From NCBI GenBank assembly GCA_947627425.1, contig CANQVZ010000003.1, positions 1 to 64,000 on the forward strand: 64,000 nucleotides of DNA. Reading direction: 5' to 3'. This DNA is from an uncultured Clostridia bacterium. Its GTDB lineage: Bacteria > Bacillota > Clostridia > Lachnospirales > CAG-274. Under the pieces are notes generated by a model. That model worked only from the letters and a program-made list of their open reading frames with translations. It was not told the origin of the DNA and did no database searches. Positions 58,629 through 64,000 of the stretch are shown here, in pieces; within the stretch, counting starts at the first letter, position 1, and each line of letters opens with the position of its first letter. The position numbers and the translations under genes were made by a program.

Positions 58629-60719
58629 TTATTCGGCAGTATACGCAAGTATACAGCTTCCCTGCGCCCTGCACTTGACCTTCAGACAGCCGTCCTTTAC
58701 GGAATAATGCTGTTTCTGCGTGTCCCAGTCGCCCTCGCCGGATTGCAGTATCCTTGTGAACACGGTGCCGTTTTTCACCTCCGTGCGCCATGCGGGCACG
58801 GTTATTTCCTGCGATGTGTCGTTGTTGTTTATTATAACTATTATTTTCTCCTTGTCCGTCCACCTGCCGTAGCACATTATGCCGTAACCCATGTAGAGAT
58901 AGTCGAGCGAGCCGAATGAAAGTGCTCTGTATTTCTTGTGTATGGCTATCAGCTTTTTGTAGTACCTTATGAGGTCCTTGTCCTCTCTGCCCCAAGGATA
59001 GGGACGGCGGCAGTCCGGGTCTGTCCAGCCCGTAAGTCCCGCTTCGTCGCCGTAGTATATCGTGGGCGCGCCTATCCATGTCATCTGGAAGGTGATGGCT
59101 TCGCGCATTATGTCCTTGTTTATGCCCGTGTCCGCCTCCTCGCTTCCCATGGTGTGGAGCCTGCCCATTTTTTTGTTTGTCCTTGTGAGGAATCTTGAAT
59201 GGTCGTGATTTGAGAGCTCGTTCATGGCTACGGAAAGGCTCTCGTAGCTGAAGCGCGACATAAAGTAGCGCATACTGCTCTCAAAGTCCGCAGAGTTATT
59301 GAATTTATCCCAAGCGCACTGCTCGCTGTGCTTTTCCATGCCCGTCAGAAACCATGTGATGGGCTCCATAAAGGCGTCGTAGTTCATGACCGTGTCCCAC
59401 TGGTCGCCTCCGAGCCAGTCCTTCGGGTCGCCGTAGTGCTCGGCAAGTATTATGGCGTCGGGGTTTGCCTCCTTCACAGCCTTTCTGAAGTCGCGCCAGA
59501 ACTGCATATTGTATTCCTTGCTCGTGCAGAGGTCGGCAGCCACATCAAGCCTCCAGCCGTCTGCGTTGTAGGGAGGCGACACCCACTTTTTGCCTATACC
59601 TATTATATAGTCGTAGAGCTCCTTGGAGCCTTCAAAGTTCAGCTTGGGATGGTTTGCGTGTCCCCACCAGCCGTCGTAGTTCTCGTTGCCGGGCCAGTGT
59701 CCGCCGTGCCAGCTAAAAAAGTCGTGATAGGGACTGCTCTCGCTCATGAACGCACCATCGGGATAGCCGTTTCTCTTGTAAAAGCCCTCTCTGTCGAGCC
59801 ATTTGTTGAAGGCTCCGCAGTGGTTGAAAACGCCGTCCAATATGACCCTTATGCCGTTTTTGTGCGCAAGGGCTATGAGCTCCGCCATAAGCGCGTTGCT
59901 TGCCTCAAGGTTCTCCTTGTCGGTAGTCCTTATCATATACATGGTAGCCTCGGCATTGTCCTTTTTGCCGTCCTCAAGAGGCTTTCCGCCATCGTTTATT
60001 ATAACTCCGTAGTGAGGATCCACGCTGTCGTAGTCCTGTGTGTCGTACTTGTGGTTGCTGGGCGATACGAATATGGGATTGAAATATATTACCTCCACGC
60101 CAAGATCTCTGAGGTATTCCATTTTGTCCATTACGCCCTTGAGATCTCCGCCGTAGAAATTACACACATCCAGATTTTCAACGGGAGCATCCCAGTCCTT
60201 TACAGCCTTTGCCGTCACGCCGAGATAGGCGTATTCGTTGTCTACCACATCGTTTGTTTTGTCGCCGTTGTAAAAGCGGTCTACATATATCTGATACATA
60301 ACGGCGCCCTTTGCCCAGTCGGGCGTCTTAAAATCGGGTATGACTATAAAGTTGAAGTCGGGGTTGAGATTTTTCACAAGCCCCTGCTTATTGTAATAGT
60401 ACACTCTTTGGCTGTTTTTAAGCTCAAAATAATATTCCGCCCTGTTCTCTCCGCACTTGAGGGTATAGCTGTAGTAGTCGAACCTATCGTCGCTCTCCTC
60501 CACCCGCATGAGATATTTTTCTCCGTCATAGCAGAGATGCACGGTGTCTATGTTGTCCTTGGCGGTCCTTATCCTAATGGAAAATTTCTCGCCCGCATCG
60601 GGAGAAACAGGTCGTCTGTAGTTCTCGCTCTCATCGGAAAAAACAGCGTCTATATTTACATATACAAAATTCATCTTTGCCAGAAGCAATATTCGCTCTA
60701 TATAAGTGTACTTATCCAT
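58629..60719 (-). CDS. GH13 alpha-amylase-family glycosidase (neopullulanase-like)
   Basis: The 696-residue protein has no signal peptide and is probably cytosolic. An N-terminal beta-sandwich (about 1-120, with DTVHLCYDGEKYLMRVEE) precedes the barrel. The four conserved regions are DGVFNHCG, GWRLDVAADL with the nucleophile Asp, ILAEHYGD with the acid Glu, and ELSNHDHSRF. A C-terminal beta domain starts near IVIINNND. The N-terminal module and the HYGDP form are typical of neopullulanase/maltogenic-type intracellular enzymes acting on maltodextrin or glycogen fragments. The track starts 12 codons early; the ATG at 60719 follows AGAGGT. Confidence 0.9.
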   Translation of the reverse strand: MDKYTYIERILLLAKMNFVYVNIDAVFSDESENYRRPVSPDAGEKFSIRIRTAKDNIDTVHLCYDGEKYLMRVEESDDRFDYYSYTLKCGENRAEYYFELKNSQRVYYYNKQGLVKNLNPDFNFIVIPDFKTPDWAKGAVMYQIYVDRFYNGDKTNDVVDNEYAYLGVTAKAVKDWDAPVENLDVCNFYGGDLKGVMDKMEYLRDLGVEVIYFNPIFVSPSNHKYDTQDYDSVDPHYGVIINDGGKPLEDGKKDNAEATMYMIRTTDKENLEASNALMAELIALAHKNGIRVILDGVFNHCGAFNKWLDREGFYKRNGYPDGAFMSESSPYHDFFSWHGGHWPGNENYDGWWGHANHPKLNFEGSKELYDYIIGIGKKWVSPPYNADGWRLDVAADLCTSKEYNMQFWRDFRKAVKEANPDAIILAEHYGDPKDWLGGDQWDTVMNYDAFMEPITWFLTGMEKHSEQCAWDKFNNSADFESSMRYFMSRFSYESLSVAMNELSNHDHSRFLTRTNKKMGRLHTMGSEEADTGINKDIMREAITFQMTWIGAPTIYYGDEAGLTGWTDPDCRRPYPWGREDKDLIRYYKKLIAIHKKYRALSFGSLDYLYMGYGIMCYGRWTDKEKIIVIINNNDTSQEITVPAWRTEVKNGTVFTRILQSGEGDWDTQKQHYSVKDGCLKVKCRAQGSCILAYTAE

Positions 60720-60853
60720 ATAAATTACCTCTTTAACGCCTTTAAATGTAGTCATATCTTAATTTTAAATTTAAAATGCCCCGTTGTCAACATTTATTCA
60801 CATTATAAAGGTGTTATAAAATAAAACTTTGTGTAAAGCTTATTTCCTTTTTA

Positions 60854-62077
60854 TTACTTTACTATCTTTCCCGAAGCCACATCCACATTGAAGGTCTCTG
60901 TCTTGCTTTCCTCCGTGGGAGCCTCTGCGCCGTTTTCGTAGCGAGTTTCGCTGTAGGTGTTTGTAACGGTCGCAATGTCGCCCTCAAAGCTCACGTCACA
61001 TAAGCAGGCGTAGATATAGGGCACCTCAAAGAGCTTCTGAGGCGGATTGTTGTAGTATTTCTCGGCATCGGCATTGTATTTTTCTATAAAATCTCTGCCC
61101 GCTTGCTTGGCGTCCTCCTCAAGCTTTTTGTTTATGTCGGCGTTCTGCTCGCCCTCAAACTCGGGATACTGCACAATTATATTTATATAAGGCGTTCCGT
61201 CCTTAGCGGTCTTGTTCTCGCCGTATTCCTTTATTGTATAATTATGCACTGACTTAGCCTCGGCTTCTTCAAGCGCCTTGCCCGTCTTATTGTATTGTTC
61301 CAGCTTGTCGCTGTCAATATGCGCGCCAAATATGACTACATAGTTTATTTCGTCCTCCAATGCTCCGCTTGAAGCCGTGTATTTAACTGTGAGTATGCCT
61401 GCCTCGCAGGAGGTCTCGCAGGTCATGGCATCGTTTTCATTCGATGCCTCGGCAAGCGAAAGGGCTGCCTGCTCTGCGTCCGACTTCATGAGCTTGTTGA
61501 GCTTTTCGCGCGCCGTAAAGGGCACCTTGTCCGATATAACGGGATAAGAATAGCTTACGGAAACACTGTTTTCGCTGTTTTCTGCAGAAGCGTCGGCAAA
61601 TGTTATGTCGAGCTCCTCGGGAACTTCGTTGTCATATACCGTGGGCGGAGTTATGCTCACCTTTTTGTCGGCTGCGTCCCATTCCACATCTGCACCGAGC
61701 ACCTCGGAGAGCACCCTTAAGGGCACCATTGTTCTGCCATTTATTATCTGCGCGGGCACATCGTTTTCAACAGTCGAAAGATCGCCTATGGCGACTGTTT
61801 TTGAGCCTATCTCTATGTCACACACTATGCCTCCGAGGCTTGCCTCGCAGAGCTTTATATCCTCGAACCATTTTACATCTGCGCCCATCTTTTCAAACAC
61901 GGCGCGGAAGGGCACAAGCGTCCTGCCCTCGATTATAACGGGAGCCTGGTCGCCCGTAAAGTCTATCTTTTCGCCGTTCACCTCAACGCTCACTCCGTCA
62001 TCCGCATAAGCGGGAGCGCACAAAAGCGCCGAAAAAGCAAGAGCCGAAGCCAGCAGTAAAGCATTTAATTTTTTCAT
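60854..62077 (-). CDS. Secreted stalk-domain protein with DUF3298/DUF4163-like C-terminus
   Basis: The 407-residue precursor has a signal peptide (NALLLASALAFSALLCAPAYA), two stalk repeats (about 27-145) with APVIIEGRTLVPFRAVFEKMGADVKWFED and AQIINGRTMVPLRVLSEVLGADVEWDAADKKVSI, and a C-terminal region (about 170-407) resembling the RsiV/DUF3298 fold: SVSYSYPVISDK, NYVVIFGAHIDSD, IYACLCDVSFEGDIATVTNTYSE. RsiV-like domains bind lysozyme in anti-sigma factors, but here there is no membrane anchor or sigma-factor gene. AAGGAGG precedes the start. It is a single-gene unit. Confidence 0.8.
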   Translation of the reverse strand: MKKLNALLLASALAFSALLCAPAYADDGVSVEVNGEKIDFTGDQAPVIIEGRTLVPFRAVFEKMGADVKWFEDIKLCEASLGGIVCDIEIGSKTVAIGDLSTVENDVPAQIINGRTMVPLRVLSEVLGADVEWDAADKKVSITPPTVYDNEVPEELDITFADASAENSENSVSVSYSYPVISDKVPFTAREKLNKLMKSDAEQAALSLAEASNENDAMTCETSCEAGILTVKYTASSGALEDEINYVVIFGAHIDSDKLEQYNKTGKALEEAEAKSVHNYTIKEYGENKTAKDGTPYINIIVQYPEFEGEQNADINKKLEEDAKQAGRDFIEKYNADAEKYYNNPPQKLFEVPYIYACLCDVSFEGDIATVTNTYSETRYENGAEAPTEESKTETFNVDVASGKIVK

Positions 62078-62278
62078 TGTAATGTCCTCCTTTGAATAGT
62101 ATTTAATATTTTAATTATAACATAAAAAAAACTCTTTCGTCAATATAAGTTAATATCTTACACAATTATATCGATGTGTTTTCGTGAAGTATACCGCTTG
62201 ACGAAGCAGACAAAATCTGTTAGCATTATAATATATAGTATTGTTGTATCTGTCAGACGGACAGGGGGGTAAGATCCA

Positions 62279-63952
62279 ATGGTAATAAGCTGTAAAAATA
62301 TAAAAATCACGGCGATTTTTTTAATAATTGCGCTTATCATGCCCTTTGGAACACGTGCTTTTGCCGATACACAAAGTACGCAGTATGCCTATACCGGTTT
62401 TTCGGGTATCTATCAGCAAATATGCGTAGGCGAAAAAGTTGTTTGCCGGGACGGCGATAATTTCCTGCTGTCGGATATGCCCGCTTCCGAACCGAGCGCG
62501 CAATTCCTGCCGAGAGATATGGGAGACGGAAGCTATGCTTTTGAGAATCGTTCGACCGAGAAAAGAATAGCAGCCGCAGGAGCCGGCGAGGAGCTTCCGG
62601 CAACGCTCTATAATATCAGAAAATATCTGAATCCAAACCCCAACAGCTATGCAGGCTTGAATGACAACACTCAGCATTGGGTATTGGAAAAAGCCGAAGG
62701 AGATAACAAATACTGCTTAAAAAGCCTAAATAATGACCTCTACATGGGTGTTTCCGAAGATAATAAATTAATAGCCGTAGCAAGTGATAAAAAAGTGATC
62801 TTTACATTTGTACCCTTATATGATGAAAGTCCGTTATACTTGCTTTCGATAAATCCCGGTTATGAAAGGCTCAGCGATTTACAGCGTAAACGATTGGAGC
62901 GCGTTTATGAAAGCGTAGCGGGAGATGTGTTTGAACAAAGCGGGGACTATGCCGAGGGAAATAATCCCAAATCAACGCCCCGCGCAAAAATTGACGATAT
63001 TTACAGGCAAGTTTCGGAAAAGGGCAATGATCCGGACACCTGTTTTTCTAAATTAAACAGCTATATTAAGCTTGGTAACGCGTTTGTAACCATACAGCTT
63101 CAGAGTAATTTATATATCAGCAGGGAGCTGCCTTGGACCAAAGGTAATTACAGTAAGATCATATCAAACGGGAAGGACTTGCCGGAGCAGAGCAATGATG
63201 ACAGTCAAAGGTATGAATGTACTGTCGAGATCTACAATATAAATGATGAATTGGAACAAGAGATCAAAATGACAATTACGGATAACGGCCGGAAGGTAAT
63301 AACAAATGCAAGAATGTTTGCCGATATTTTTCCGCGTATTCCTTATGTTCTGCGCAAAAATATCAAATATGTATCGTGCTATAAGTCCTCCTCCGGCAAA
63401 TTTTTATCCGATCTCAATACTATACAAATTGCGTTGGCGGCAGGCTGTACCGAAGATTCAATGCTTTATTCGCTCGTTCATGAATTGGGTCATAGTATAG
63501 ACAGGGGTTATGGCAAAGGCTATCACTTCTCAAGTCACGGCGAGTGGGAAGAAGCCAGAAATCAAGACATTTTTTCGGTTTCCAATTATGCCGATGAAAA
63601 TAATCACGAAAGCTTTGCCGAATTTTGCAGATTTTATTTTTCCGCCTATACCAATAAGGACTGGGCGAGAGCATTGGAGATACTTTGCCCGAATCAATAT
63701 GAATTATTCAAGCGCGTTCGTATGGAGTATCTGGACGGATATACGCTATGGTATGACGGAGAGCCCGGCGATGTGAACGGTGACGGAGAAATAACGCTTG
63801 CCGACGCTGTTCTAACGCTCAGATTTGCCACGGGTGCAGACTTGGGCGGTGCCGAGTTTATAGAAAGCGCGGCAGATGTTTCGGGCGACGGCTCCGTGAC
63901 CGTTGATGACGCAGCCGCAATACTCAGAATAGCTATGAATGCAAGTATATAA
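62279..63952 (+). CDS. Dockerin-bearing secreted zinc metallopeptidase
   Basis: The 557-residue precursor has a signal peptide (ITAIFLIIALIMPFGTRAFA), a ricin-B/beta-trefoil-like region (about 35-180, with repeats of the form Y-F-NRSTEKRI and YCLKSLNNDLYMGV), and a peptidase domain with HELGHS (401-406) and a downstream NHESFAEFC (442-450) supplying the third zinc ligand. This pattern is that of the anthrax lethal-factor-like (ATLF) group. It ends with a regular dockerin (496-557: GDVNGDGEITLADA and ADVSGDGSVTVDDA). A protease tethered to a cohesin scaffold is unusual. The site before the start is AGGGGGGTAAG. Substrates are unknown. Confidence 0.85.
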   Translation: MVISCKNIKITAIFLIIALIMPFGTRAFADTQSTQYAYTGFSGIYQQICVGEKVVCRDGDNFLLSDMPASEPSAQFLPRDMGDGSYAFENRSTEKRIAAAGAGEELPATLYNIRKYLNPNPNSYAGLNDNTQHWVLEKAEGDNKYCLKSLNNDLYMGVSEDNKLIAVASDKKVIFTFVPLYDESPLYLLSINPGYERLSDLQRKRLERVYESVAGDVFEQSGDYAEGNNPKSTPRAKIDDIYRQVSEKGNDPDTCFSKLNSYIKLGNAFVTIQLQSNLYISRELPWTKGNYSKIISNGKDLPEQSNDDSQRYECTVEIYNINDELEQEIKMTITDNGRKVITNARMFADIFPRIPYVLRKNIKYVSCYKSSSGKFLSDLNTIQIALAAGCTEDSMLYSLVHELGHSIDRGYGKGYHFSSHGEWEEARNQDIFSVSNYADENNHESFAEFCRFYFSAYTNKDWARALEILCPNQYELFKRVRMEYLDGYTLWYDGEPGDVNGDGEITLADAVLTLRFATGADLGGAEFIESAADVSGDGSVTVDDAAAILRIAMNASI

Positions 63953-64000
63953 GCTTACAGCCAAATCGATTTATATGAAATGCGCACTCTGTATATTTTA

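Noticed and set aside
59328-60824. 498-residue plus-strand ORF
   Set aside because: It is antisense to the GH13 gene, which has all four catalytic regions.

Overview
The window looks like a chromosome segment of an anaerobic, spore-forming, plant-polysaccharide-degrading Clostridia (Bacillota). The evidence is a stage II sporulation protein P, a Bacillota-type large SRP RNA, an Rrf2-IscS-IscU-MnmA cluster, a pyruvate formate-lyase, type I cohesin and dockerin modules, and three secreted pectate lyases. The genus cannot be fixed from sequence alone; a pectin specialist of the Monoglobus kind is a guess. There are no tRNAs, 5S/16S/23S rRNAs, CRISPR arrays or transposase genes.

Layout. 1-8.5 kb: the 5' part of a c-di-GMP-I riboswitch (minus strand, cut by the window edge), pyrimidine-nucleoside phosphorylase, ispD, a thioredoxin-reductase-like flavoprotein with a secreted DUF2334 protein, then the Fe-S/tRNA-thiolation operon (Rrf2 regulator, iscS, iscU, mnmA) with an obvious operator. 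8.5-13.3 kb: repeats, a remnant of an XRE antitoxin, an AEC permease with a YfcE phosphodiesterase, a divergent polysaccharide deacetylase, a HipA-like kinase and a DUF2461 protein. 13.3-19.4 kb: a 1309-residue secreted PL9 pectate lyase, a DUF1016 nuclease, and SRP RNA. 19.4-24.5 kb: a pyruvate formate-lyase split into three genes, murA, and a CmpB-like membrane protein. 24.5-32.1 kb: a Mn2+ (yybP-ykoY) riboswitch with a Ca2+/cation antiporter, a GNAT toxin-antitoxin-like pair, DUF4914, DUF4127 and prs. 32.2-42 kb: spoIIP and a pectinolytic, cellulosome-like operon (two PL1 lyases, two cohesin proteins and a 45-residue peptide). 42-44.2 kb: a stalk-domain protein, a candidate type I toxin-antitoxin locus with a duplicated antisense RNA, and a P1-family aminopeptidase. 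44.8-57.8 kb: an 11-gene wall-polysaccharide operon (NAGPA-type glycosidase, flippase, UDP-ManNAc dehydrogenase, two GT4, DUF4330, membrane protein, O-antigen-ligase-like polymerase/ligase, CsaB, small secreted protein, TagA). 57.8-64 kb: nitrilase, GH13 amylase-type enzyme, stalk/DUF3298 protein, and a dockerin-bearing zinc peptidase.

How the parts fit: the pectate lyases and cohesin/dockerin proteins make an extracellular pectin-attack system. PFL and the antiporter are housekeeping or redox and metal functions. The polysaccharide operon looks like synthesis of a pyruvylated, ManNAc/ManNAcA-containing secondary wall polymer.

Several intergenic gaps are packed with dispersed palindromic repeats of at least four families. 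The observations most worth following are the three-gene PFL with a cysteine-bearing middle ORF, the type I toxin-antitoxin-like locus at 42.7-43.2 kb, the GNAT pair, and the dockerin protease and cohesin operon. ORF-track starts were moved where a ribosome-binding site clearly favoured an internal start.
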